DNA from: Marinomonas mediterranea MMB-1
GTDB taxonomy: Bacteria > Pseudomonadota > Gammaproteobacteria > Pseudomonadales > Marinomonadaceae
Assembly: GCF_000192865.1 (NCBI RefSeq)
Contig: NC_015276.1
Location: forward strand, 3,782,001 to 3,846,000
Direction of reading: 5' to 3'
DNA length: 64,000 nucleotides
A program made the translations under genes and the position numbers. Positions 1-8,211 of the stretch are shown one piece after another. Positions within the stretch are counted from its first letter, which is position 1. Every line of letters starts with the position of its first letter. The notes below the pieces were generated by a model. The model saw nothing but the letters and a program-made list of their open reading frames with translations. It was not told the DNA's origin and made no database searches.

Positions 1-201
1 ACAACTCACCCTATTCTTTTCGTTACTTTTTTAATCCTTATTTTTAAGGCCAATTTTACAACGGAAGACACATTTTTTGCCTATATTTAGCACGATATGA
101 ATTAATGGCATATCTTACATATATGTCAATGGATTCATATTTACCTAGACCAGATATAAAATAAAGTTATTAAATATTTCTTTGACGTTACGGAGTACCG
201 C

Positions 202-1311
202 ATGAACCGCTTTTTGCGTAAAACAAACCTGGTGGGCGCCGCCATAATTGCTGCAAGCTTAATTTCAGCCTGCTCTCCAGAAGAAACACAAGTCGTTGCC
301 GAAGAAGTTATCCGACCGGTGAAACTTATTAACGTGGCTTCAACTGAAGCGGAAAACGTTCGTCGTTTTCCCGGTGAACTGCAAGCGAGCGAAGAAGCGT
401 ATTTAGCGTTTAGAGTTGGCGGACAGCTTTCCTCTCTAAATGTAGTATCCGGTCAACGAGTAAAAAAAGGCGACTTACTCGCAACACTAGACCCCACTGA
501 CTTTAAACTGCAGGTTGAGCTGTCGGAAGCCAACAATCGATTGGCTAAGTCTCAGTTTGGTCGTATAAAAACCATGCTAAAACAAAATGCGACAACAAAA
601 TCGCAATATGACGAAGCCAAAGCAAACCTTGATCAAACCTCCAATGCGTTAAAAAGCAGCCGAAATCAACTGGGCTACACCAAATTGTACGCCCCCTTTG
701 ACGGCGTAATTGCATCCGTTGATGTGGAAAACTTCCAATACGTCAATGCCACCCAAACGCTTATGCACATCCAGAATATCGATACGATGGATGTATTGTT
801 CCAAGTACCTGAGCACATCGTTGTCAATATTCAGAATCCGACAACAGAAATGATTCCAAACGTTTATATCGACGCCTCTCCTGACTTTGAATATCACGGA
901 ATATACAAAGAGCACGAGACAACCTCAAACAAACAAACAAAAGCTTATGACGTTACTTTGGAACTACTCGAAAGTGATGGCGACTCATTATTCTTACTGC
1001 CTGGCATGACTGCGAACGTTGACATCGATGTAGGTAAATTACTCGGTAAAAAAGTTCATATTACCGTACCTGTTGAAGCTGTGATGCGTAAGGAAGATAC
1101 GCAATCAAACACGTCATACAGCATTGTATGGATTTATGATGAATCTACTCAAAGTGTGTCATCACGCCAAGTTGAACTGGGTGAGTTGCAAGACGACAAA
1201 ATTGAAATTCTGACCGGCCTTAACCCTAACGACAAAGTCGTTGCTGCGGGTATACACAGCCTTACTGAGAATATGAAAGTTCGTCCCTGGACACGAGAGC
1301 GAGGCATTTAA
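202..1311 (+). CDS. RND efflux periplasmic adaptor (membrane fusion) lipoprotein
   Basis: A 369-residue HlyD/AcrA-type adaptor that would link an inner-membrane RND pump to an outer-membrane channel across the periplasm. The N-terminus is a lipoprotein signal: positive residues, a hydrophobic stretch, and a lipobox ISAC with the modified Cys at about residue 24. A biotinyl-lipoyl-like half motif (GGQLSSLNVVSGQRVKKGD) lies near residues 70-90, followed by a coiled-coil hairpin (about 100-160) and the second lipoyl half (LYAPFDGVIASV). The ATG at 202 is preceded by GGAG at 191-194. The pump gene follows after 2 nt, so the two are co-transcribed. No outer-membrane factor gene is adjacent, so a TolC-type channel encoded elsewhere is probably used. 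Substrate cannot be told from the sequence. Confidence 0.93.
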   Translation: MNRFLRKTNLVGAAIIAASLISACSPEETQVVAEEVIRPVKLINVASTEAENVRRFPGELQASEEAYLAFRVGGQLSSLNVVSGQRVKKGDLLATLDPTDFKLQVELSEANNRLAKSQFGRIKTMLKQNATTKSQYDEAKANLDQTSNALKSSRNQLGYTKLYAPFDGVIASVDVENFQYVNATQTLMHIQNIDTMDVLFQVPEHIVVNIQNPTTEMIPNVYIDASPDFEYHGIYKEHETTSNKQTKAYDVTLELLESDGDSLFLLPGMTANVDIDVGKLLGKKVHITVPVEAVMRKEDTQSNTSYSIVWIYDESTQSVSSRQVELGELQDDKIEILTGLNPNDKVVAAGIHSLTENMKVRPWTRERGI

Positions 1312-1313
1312 AC

Positions 1314-4300
1314 GTGAATATCGCAGGCTATTTTATACAAAGAAAAGTCACTAGTTGGATGGTGACACTGATCTTGTTAGTGGGTGGTTCCATCGCATTT
1401 ACTAACCTAGGTCAGCTTGAAGACCCTGAATTTACGATTAAAGACACATTGATCGTGACTCTTTACCCAGGCGCTTCACCAGAACAGGTTGAAGAAGAGG
1501 TAACTTATCCTATTGAACGGGAACTTCAGAATCTCCCTTACGTTGATAAAATAAAATCAACATCCAAAGCGGGATATTCTAAAGTTCAAATCACCATTAA
1601 AGATAAATATCGCGCGCAAGCTCTCAAACAAATTTGGGATGAAGTGCGTAAGAAAATTCGCGATATGTCTGGAACACTTCCTACAGGTGTTCAAACGCCA
1701 ATTGTGATTGACGATTTTGGTGACGTGTACGGTGTTATGCTGGCGATACACGGTGAAGGCTACCCTTATAAAGACCTAGAAGATTATGTCGATTACCTCA
1801 AACGAGAGCTGGTTCTCGTCAACGGTGTCGCTAAAGTTGAAATTTCTGCCGAACAAGATGAGCAAGTCACGATTGAAGTGTCTCGCGCTAAATTGGCAAC
1901 AATGGGCATCACTACAGATCAATTTAAATCTCTACTTGCTAATCAAAACGCAGTCTCCAATGCGGGCCGAGTTCGAGTAGGTTCTGAGTACATCCGTATT
2001 AGCCCAACGGGCGAATTCAAAGACATCTCTGAACTTGAAAACCTCATCGTTGGCACACCTGTTGAAGGTAAGTTAATCCGCTTAAGCGATATCGCTACGA
2101 TTAAACGAGAATACGTTGATCCACAAGAGCACTATGTGAGCTTTAACGGATCTAACTCTTTATTGTTAGGTATTTCATTCAGCAGTAACGTCAACGTAGT
2201 CGAAGTGGGTAAGCGTATTGATCAACGCTTAGATGAACTTAAATACCAACAACCCGTTGGTATCAGCATGGATTCCGTTTACTTCCAGTCAAAAGAAGTG
2301 GATCGTTCGGTTAATGATTTCCTATTCAACCTTGTGGCTGCTGTCGGTATCGTTATCCTTGTCCTACTTGTTTTCATGGGCATTTACTCAGGCATTCTAA
2401 TTGGCCTAATCCTATTGTTAACCATTCTTGGCACCTTCATTGTCATGAATTATTTTGGCATCAACCTTCAACGTATCTCGTTAGGTGGGTTAATTATCGC
2501 ACTGGGGATGCTGGTTGATAATGCCATTGTTGTAACGGAAGGTGTGTTAATTGGCCTAAAACGAGGCATGACAAAGTTCGACGCTGCCAGCAGTGTTGTT
2601 AAACAGACTAAATGGCCCTTGTTAGGCGCAACTGTCATTGCCGTTGTTGCCTTTGCGCCAATCGGATTATCTCCTGACTCTGTCGGCGAGTTCGTAGGTT
2701 CGCTTTTTTACGTTCTGCTTATTTCCCTGCTCCTTAGCTGGGTAACGGCAATAACGTTAACGCCTTTCTTTTGCGATCTTTTCTTCAAAGATTCACAGAA
2801 GCAAGATGACGAATCTTCTTCTGAAGACCCGTATAAAGGCTTTCTTTTTGTTGGGTACAAATGGCTACTGAACATCGCAATGCGTTTTCGCTGGATAACC
2901 GTTGTGCTGTTGATCGCCGCTTTGTTCACATCAGGTTGGGCTTTTCAATTTGTAAAACAGGCATTCTTCCCTCCTTCAACAACCCCGATGTTCTATATGA
3001 ATGTGTGGCTACCTGAAGGAACGCATATTGACGCGACAAAAGACAAAGCCGAAGAAATTGAAGCTAAGCTGATTAAAGATGAGCGCATCGAGTATGTTGT
3101 TTCTACTGTAGGTCAAGGTGCGCCGCGCTTCTTGCTTACCTATTCGTCAGAGCAACCTAACTCCAGCTATGCTCAATTCATTATACGAACGCATACTCAG
3201 GAAGAAATTCCAGGACTTCTAAAAGAGCTCTATGCTCAGATGAACAAAGAATACCCTGAGATTCATGTTAAATTTGCTCGACTAGAGCTTGGACCATCTT
3301 CTGGTGCAAAAGTAGAAGCTCGAGTAAGTGGCCCTGACCCTGAAGTATTACGTAACGTAAGTGAGAAAATCAAAGAGATTTATCATGCTGACGGCGGACT
3401 AGAAAACATCAAAGACGATTGGCGTCAACCAGTAAAAGTGTTACGTCCATTATTTGATGATGTGCAAGCAAGACGTTTAGGAATCAGTAAGGCGGCACTC
3501 GATGACGTGTTGTTAACCAACTTCAGCGGTAAGCAAGTAGGTACGTACCGAGACGGTACAGATTTACTTCCGATCATCCTAACGACGCCACACGATGAGC
3601 ATACTTCCACGGCACAAATTCGTGATATGCAGATCTACAGCCCATCGTCAGGTTCATACGTTCGTCTTGCTACACTGGTAAGTGGCTTTGAGACGGTATG
3701 GGAAGATCCAATCATAGAGCGCCGAGATCGTAAAAGAACCATCACAATCATGTCCGACCCTTTAATTCTTGGTGACGAAACCGCCATGTCGGTCTTCAAC
3801 CGCATTAGAGGGCCTATCGAGGCGATCGAGCTTCCTATCGGCTATAAGCTTGAATGGGGTGGTGAATATGAAAGCAGTAGCGATGCACAGGCTAATATTT
3901 TTAGCGCTCTGCCAATGGGTTACTTGTTCATGTTTATCATTACGATATTGCTCTTTAACTCGATCCGAATCCCATTAGTGATCTGGTTCTGTGTCCCTCT
4001 CGCGTTAATTGGCGTATCGTCCGGTTTGCTCGTTATGAACACCGCATTCAGCTTCATGGCGTTACTCGGATTTTTGAGTCTATCGGGCATGATCGTGAAA
4101 AACGGTATCGTTCTCGCGGACCAAATTAGCTATGAACGAGAGCAAGGAACCGAAGTGTACGAAGCGATCTTTATCTCTGCGGTAAGTCGTGTGCGGCCTG
4201 TATGTATGGCGGCAATCACCACGATTCTCGGCATGATCCCTCTGCTTTCCGACGCATTCTTTGAAGGCATGGCGGTCGTGATTTCCTTCGGACTTGGCTT

Positions 4301-4394
4301 TGCAACGATCTTGACGTTGATTGCAGTCCCTGTTTTCTACGCCATTTTGTTCCGCGTTAAATACAGAAAACGTTCTGAGTTTGAAACTCCATAA
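1314..4394 (+). CDS. RND efflux pump permease subunit
   Basis: A 1026-residue inner-membrane proton-driven RND transporter, the usual length for the AcrB/HAE1 superfamily. The layout is canonical: TM1 near residues 12-30, a large periplasmic loop, TM2-TM6 clustered around 335-480, TM7 near 525-545, a second periplasmic loop, and TM8-TM12 near 865-1015. The TM4 proton-relay motif reads GMLVDNAIVV, so only the first Asp of the AcrB Asp-Asp pair is kept and the second is Asn. The TM10 Lys is present in MIVKNGIVLADQ. Translation starts at a GTG at 1314, directly after the adaptor stop. It is the second gene of a two-gene operon. Substrate is unknown; drugs, detergents or metabolites are all possible. 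Confidence 0.94.
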   Translation: MNIAGYFIQRKVTSWMVTLILLVGGSIAFTNLGQLEDPEFTIKDTLIVTLYPGASPEQVEEEVTYPIERELQNLPYVDKIKSTSKAGYSKVQITIKDKYRAQALKQIWDEVRKKIRDMSGTLPTGVQTPIVIDDFGDVYGVMLAIHGEGYPYKDLEDYVDYLKRELVLVNGVAKVEISAEQDEQVTIEVSRAKLATMGITTDQFKSLLANQNAVSNAGRVRVGSEYIRISPTGEFKDISELENLIVGTPVEGKLIRLSDIATIKREYVDPQEHYVSFNGSNSLLLGISFSSNVNVVEVGKRIDQRLDELKYQQPVGISMDSVYFQSKEVDRSVNDFLFNLVAAVGIVILVLLVFMGIYSGILIGLILLLTILGTFIVMNYFGINLQRISLGGLIIALGMLVDNAIVVTEGVLIGLKRGMTKFDAASSVVKQTKWPLLGATVIAVVAFAPIGLSPDSVGEFVGSLFYVLLISLLLSWVTAITLTPFFCDLFFKDSQKQDDESSSEDPYKGFLFVGYKWLLNIAMRFRWITVVLLIAALFTSGWAFQFVKQAFFPPSTTPMFYMNVWLPEGTHIDATKDKAEEIEAKLIKDERIEYVVSTVGQGAPRFLLTYSSEQPNSSYAQFIIRTHTQEEIPGLLKELYAQMNKEYPEIHVKFARLELGPSSGAKVEARVSGPDPEVLRNVSEKIKEIYHADGGLENIKDDWRQPVKVLRPLFDDVQARRLGISKAALDDVLLTNFSGKQVGTYRDGTDLLPIILTTPHDEHTSTAQIRDMQIYSPSSGSYVRLATLVSGFETVWEDPIIERRDRKRTITIMSDPLILGDETAMSVFNRIRGPIEAIELPIGYKLEWGGEYESSSDAQANIFSALPMGYLFMFIITILLFNSIRIPLVIWFCVPLALIGVSSGLLVMNTAFSFMALLGFLSLSGMIVKNGIVLADQISYEREQGTEVYEAIFISAVSRVRPVCMAAITTILGMIPLLSDAFFEGMAVVISFGLGFATILTLIAVPVFYAILFRVKYRKRSEFETP

Positions 4395-4401
4395 CCTTCA
4401 A

Positions 4402-4439
4402 AAACACGATCTGTCGAACAGCTTCGACAGATCGTGTTT
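4402..4439 (+). terminator. Hairpin terminator after the RND operon
   Basis: A perfect 17-bp inverted repeat: arm 4402-4418 (AAACACGATCTGTCGAA), loop CAGC at 4419-4422, arm 4423-4439 ending GTGTTT. The stem is strong but the T-run is short, so it may act as an intrinsic terminator or as a processing/stability hairpin. It starts 7 nt after the pump stop codon. Confidence 0.75.
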
Positions 4440-4456
4440 CTGGCGACGGTACAATT

Positions 4457-5455
4457 ATGCATACAGACAATATTATGAAACTCGACATTAAACTTTTGGT
4501 GTCATTTGTCACGATAATGGAAGAAGGAAGCGTGTCGCGAGCAGCAGACCGCCTCAACGTGACGCAACCCGCATTAAGCAAATCGCTTCAGCGTTTACGT
4601 ACCTTGTTTAACGACCCTCTTTTTACCCGACAAGCCTATGGTTTAAGTCCCACTAGCAAGGCAAAAGAGCTTCATGATCAGATTCAGCCAATCATTAACT
4701 CGCTGACTGAATTAATGAAACCATCAGAACTGAACCTAAAAACACTGAATCGACGTTTTAGAGTTCGTGTCAATGAAGGGGATCTAGAAACCTTCGTCGA
4801 ACCGCTACTTGCAACCATCCATTATGAGGCCCCCGAAGTCAAACTCTCGATCCTAAACTGGGGGGATTCCAACTTTGAAGAATTAATTAGTGGCCAATGT
4901 GATTTAGGTGTCGTATCGGTAAACGATACCCCCAACCACATCCGAAGTAAGTTGGTCGGCTATATTGAATCCTGTATCGTAATCAGTGAATCCCATCCTT
5001 TGTATCATAAAGCAGAAATCACGCTTGATGAATTTTTAAGCTATAAAGTAGTCACTCAGCACTTTAGAAATATAGAACACGCATCTGCGCATACCATCAA
5101 ACAACGCCTGAGACAAAAAGGGTATGATATTGAACCCAAACTCGAGGCTGAAAGCCTAATGGTCACATTACAGGCCGTAAAACGTGGAATGGCTCTGGTA
5201 ACCTCTAGATCAATTGGTGATTTATTTTGTTCAATAACGGAATGCAAAGAGGGGTTTCACCCTGTGAAAGTGCTCCCTATTCCCAAGGAAGCAGTCGAGC
5301 TAGACCCTTACAACGGGTTACACCCAATCCATATATGCTGGCATGAAAGATACAATAACGACGCAGCACATCGATGGCTACGAAATAAGATAATCGACTT
5401 TATGCGGGCCTCTCCTTGGGTGCTTAGTGAGCCTAAAACAAAATCAGACGTCTAG
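4457..5455 (+). CDS. LysR-family transcriptional regulator
   Basis: A 332-residue LTTR. The N-terminal winged helix-turn-helix spans about residues 8-66 with the typical pattern SVSRAADRLNVTQPALSKSL followed by LRTLFNDPLFTR. The rest is the two-lobe periplasmic-binding-like effector domain. The start is uncertain: ATG 4457 is used here, but an in-frame ATG at 4475 (MKLDIKLL) fits the usual family N-terminus equally well, and neither has a convincing ribosome binding site. The gene lies just after the RND operon in the same direction, separated by a hairpin. Its 3' end overlaps the convergent DUF1653 gene by 12 nt. The inducer and target genes are not evident; the RND operon upstream is a candidate target by proximity only. 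Confidence 0.92.
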   Translation: MHTDNIMKLDIKLLVSFVTIMEEGSVSRAADRLNVTQPALSKSLQRLRTLFNDPLFTRQAYGLSPTSKAKELHDQIQPIINSLTELMKPSELNLKTLNRRFRVRVNEGDLETFVEPLLATIHYEAPEVKLSILNWGDSNFEELISGQCDLGVVSVNDTPNHIRSKLVGYIESCIVISESHPLYHKAEITLDEFLSYKVVTQHFRNIEHASAHTIKQRLRQKGYDIEPKLEAESLMVTLQAVKRGMALVTSRSIGDLFCSITECKEGFHPVKVLPIPKEAVELDPYNGLHPIHICWHERYNNDAAHRWLRNKIIDFMRASPWVLSEPKTKSDV

Positions 5456-5662
5456 AGAGTCACGGACCCATTCAAAACGTGGGATCTCTTCATCCTCGAT
5501 CAAAACATTTTCTATAAACATGCTTTTTGGTCGAGCCCACCACCCTCGTTCTCCATATAGAGCCTGATAAACAACAAGCTCTTCTTCCGTTTCACTGTGT
5601 CGTACAACACGCTCAACCCAATATTCCGCCCCTTTATAGTGACGATAAACGCCTGCTTTCAT
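5444..5662 (-). CDS. DUF1653 family small protein
   Basis: A 72-residue protein matching DUF1653: it opens with MKAGVYRHYKGAEYWV and contains EELVVYQALYGERGWWARP, the hallmark of this small conserved family of unknown function. The open frame extends upstream to 5857, but the family N-terminus is MKxGxYRHYKG, so the ATG at 5662 is chosen; the upstream extension is low-complexity and lacks family similarity. It is convergent with the LysR gene and overlaps its stop by 12 nt. Confidence 0.82.
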   Translation of the reverse strand: MKAGVYRHYKGAEYWVERVVRHSETEEELVVYQALYGERGWWARPKSMFIENVLIEDEEIPRFEWVRDSLDV

Positions 5663-6030
5663 AGTGATACCAAACCATTTTATTTGAAGAAAAGAAAACA
5701 TCAGAGCGCTTCCTACCAGCACACTTTCCTGACTGTTTGCCGAACCGATTTTCAACTGAAAAGGCCATCTAGAAGCGCTCCTAATAGTGGATCTCGTTGC
5801 CTTAAAAATCCACCTTTTTACCAACTTATTTTTATCTTGAAGGGCTTTCTTTCGCATTCACTTTTCAAAATTCGACCTAATATGTCCAATTGCGAGAATA
5901 CCAAGTCGCAATTTGATAAGTTGCGGTCTACTTAATTTGAAAGACTTCGGCAATAATTTAACCCTATAAGAAACAAAGAACGACAAAACGCTAAGCCCCT
6001 TTGTTTCAGGTATTGTTTTAAGGAGCCAAT
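5663..6030. other. Intergenic region upstream of the arginine operon
   Basis: This 368-nt stretch holds no convincing gene. An open frame on the plus strand here is mostly the complement of the DUF1653 frame and has no recognisable features. It must carry the promoter of aruF-aruG-astD-astB; the inverted repeat at 5888-5913 is the most operator-like element. The aruF ribosome binding site AAGGAG is at about 6020-6025. Confidence 0.5.
5888..5913. promoter_or_regulatory. Candidate operator (inverted repeat) upstream of aruF
   Basis: Arms AATTGCGA (5888-5895) and TCGCAATT (5906-5913) are perfectly complementary and separated by 10 nt, giving an 18-bp centre-to-centre geometry compatible with a dimeric regulator contacting two successive major grooves. 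It lies about 118 nt before the aruF start. Which regulator binds is not known; an ArgR- or LysR-type protein is possible. Confidence 0.35.
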
Positions 6031-7062
6031 ATGTACATCGTTCGTCCGGCAGATTTTCAAGATTTACCCGCGCTAGAGCGACTCGCTCAACAAGCAGGTA
6101 TCGGCTTTACAAACTTTCCTGCCAATCGAGACAGGCTGAACGATAAAATCGCCTCCTCTAAACGTGCATTACAAACCGATGTCGTTAACCCTGGAAGTGA
6201 AACCTATTTATTTGTTCTGGTCGACGAATCAACCGGAGACGTCGTCGGAACCTCAGGCCTAGAAGGGATGGTTGGCATTGAAACGCCTTTTTATAGTTAC
6301 CGTATAGACGACGTTGTGCACGCGTCACCCCAACTCCAAATTCACAACCGTATTCCCGCATTATTTTTATGTCACGACTACAGCGGCACTAGCCGAATGA
6401 TGGCAATGATTCTGGATAGACACCACCAGAATCCAACCGCTATGTCATTGCTGTCGCGTGCTCGGCTTTTATTTATTGCCAAGCACCCAGACCGCTTTAC
6501 TCAAAAACTCTTTGTCGAATTGCGTGGTGACAGCGACAAACGAGGTTACTCGCCTTTTTGGGAGTCGCTTGGAAAGCATTTTTTCGGCATGGACTTTAAG
6601 AAAGCAGATTATTTATCCGGCGTCAGCAGTAAACATTTTATTGCCGATTTGATGCCACGATACCCGATCTATGTTCCGACACTCTCAAAAGAGGCACAGG
6701 ATGTCATTGGAGTTGTGCACGAAGAGTCCGCAAAAACCTCCGACTTACTACTTGATGAAGGCTTCGAATTCCGAGGTTATGTCGACATTTTCGACGCAGG
6801 CCCAACCGTGGAAGCACGCACTCGTGATCTCAGAACCATCAGAGAACATAAATCAGGGAAAGCGCTCATTACCCCAACGTCCGAGTCTAATTTAAAAACC
6901 GAAGACGCCGCGACGTATTTAGTCGCCGCTGGGCATCTTGAAGATTATCGAGTGACAAGCGCTCAGGCTACTGCTCAAGTGGCTGGCCTCAGCATTGACG
7001 AACAAACCCAAAGCCGACTTTCTATCAGTTCAGGAAGTCGAATCCAGTGGACAAAGCTCTAA
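6031..7062 (+). CDS. aruF: Arginine N-succinyltransferase, alpha subunit (AruF type)
   Basis: A 343-residue AstA-family protein that, with its partner, transfers a succinyl group from succinyl-CoA to the alpha-amino group of arginine, the first step of the AST pathway. It opens with the family signature MYIVRPADFQDLPALERLA and has a GNAT-like acyltransferase fold; the conserved GVVHEESAKTSDLLLDEGF and VDIFDAGPTVEAR segments are present near residues 230-265. The start is supported by AAGGAG a few nt upstream. It is followed after 34 nt by a paralogue of almost equal length, the arrangement known for aruF-aruG of Pseudomonas, where the enzyme is a heteromer. First gene of the arginine catabolic operon. 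Confidence 0.93.
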   Translation: MYIVRPADFQDLPALERLAQQAGIGFTNFPANRDRLNDKIASSKRALQTDVVNPGSETYLFVLVDESTGDVVGTSGLEGMVGIETPFYSYRIDDVVHASPQLQIHNRIPALFLCHDYSGTSRMMAMILDRHHQNPTAMSLLSRARLLFIAKHPDRFTQKLFVELRGDSDKRGYSPFWESLGKHFFGMDFKKADYLSGVSSKHFIADLMPRYPIYVPTLSKEAQDVIGVVHEESAKTSDLLLDEGFEFRGYVDIFDAGPTVEARTRDLRTIREHKSGKALITPTSESNLKTEDAATYLVAAGHLEDYRVTSAQATAQVAGLSIDEQTQSRLSISSGSRIQWTKL

Positions 7063-7096
7063 GCTTCTCCTGTCGTACTGAACGAGGAATCACATC

Positions 7097-8140
7097 ATGA
7101 TGGTTATACGCCCAATTCAAAAGGATGATATGCCTTCGCTGTATCGTTTAGCGGAGCAAACTGGGGTTGGATTCACCTCCCTAATTGCCGATGAAGCTAT
7201 CTTAGAACGTAAAATTAATGCGTCGCTAGAGTCATTCTCAAAGAAAAATCTAAATCAGCCAGGTAACGAAGACTACTTATTTGTATTGGAAGACACCGAA
7301 ACAGGTAACGTAGTCGGTACCACAGGTTTACTCGCCGCAGTGGGCCTAGAAGAACCTTTCTATAGCTACCATATCGGTACGACAACGCATTCTTCTCGAG
7401 AGTTAGGCGTCCATAACATTCATCCTACTCTGGTTTTAAACAACGATTACACCGGGTTTAGTGAAGTCTGCACGTTATTCTTAGAAGAAGGCTACCGACA
7501 TTCCAAAAATGGACAACTCTTATCAAAGAGTCGTTTTATGTTTCTCGCGCAATTTCCAGAACGCTTCACAGAGAAGATTTTCGCTGAGATGCGGGGTGTT
7601 TGCGACGAAAACGGATTATCGCCTCTATGGGAAAGTCTCGGTAAACATTTCTTCTCCATCGACTTCGAACGAGCGGACGAACTCACGGCATTGGGAAGTA
7701 AGCAATTTATTGCAGAACTGATGCCCAATAACCCGGTGTACGTGAATCTACTGCCTGAATCAGCACGGGCTGTGCTTGGAAAAGTACATGAAAAAACCGC
7801 GCCTGCACGCCACTTGCTGGAGCAAGAAGGCTTTCGCTATGAAAACTACGTCGATATTTTCGATGGCGGCCCGACCATCGAAGCTAGAATTCCAGATATT
7901 AGGGCTGTACGAGAAAGTCGCCTATGTCTGTCTTCTATCGGCACACCAAAAGACAGAGCTGAAGGCACACATTATCTGATATCCAACGCCAAACTTGAGG
8001 ACTTCAGGTGTATTTTGATTCAACGTTCCACACCGCCTAGCAGCAGTTTGGTTCTGTCAGATGAAGAAGCAAAGCAGTTAAAAGTCGATTACAAAGACCC
8101 AATACGCATTGTAGAGCTATCTCCACACGCCCGAAGATAG
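7097..8140 (+). CDS. aruG: Arginine N-succinyltransferase, beta subunit (AruG type)
   Basis: A 347-residue AstA-family paralogue of the preceding gene, with the same N-terminal pattern (VIRPIQKDDMPSLYRLAEQ) and the same C-terminal GKVHEKTAPARHLLEQEGF and VDIFDGGPTIEAR segments. It begins ATGATG at 7097 after GAGGAATCACATC. Together with AruF it should form the heteromeric succinyltransferase that commits arginine (and possibly ornithine) to the AST route. The two subunits probably arose by gene duplication. E. coli has a single astA, so the pair points to a Pseudomonas/Oceanospirillales-type operon. Which of the two is alpha and which is beta is inferred from order only. Confidence 0.92.
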   Translation: MMVIRPIQKDDMPSLYRLAEQTGVGFTSLIADEAILERKINASLESFSKKNLNQPGNEDYLFVLEDTETGNVVGTTGLLAAVGLEEPFYSYHIGTTTHSSRELGVHNIHPTLVLNNDYTGFSEVCTLFLEEGYRHSKNGQLLSKSRFMFLAQFPERFTEKIFAEMRGVCDENGLSPLWESLGKHFFSIDFERADELTALGSKQFIAELMPNNPVYVNLLPESARAVLGKVHEKTAPARHLLEQEGFRYENYVDIFDGGPTIEARIPDIRAVRESRLCLSSIGTPKDRAEGTHYLISNAKLEDFRCILIQRSTPPSSSLVLSDEEAKQLKVDYKDPIRIVELSPHARR

Positions 8141-8211
8141 CAATTTCTCTTATTGATGGGGTTGATCTCTGATCGAGTCGACCCTCTTTAGATTCGAATT
8201 TGGAGCACATC

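Noticed and set aside
117..126. ACATATATGT palindrome upstream of the RND adaptor gene as an operator
   Set aside because: Only 10 bp, AT-only centre and in AT-rich DNA; expected by chance.
5597..5935. 112-codon open frame on the plus strand opposite the DUF1653 gene
   Set aside because: Mostly the complement of a recognised family, no ribosome binding site and no coherent domain.
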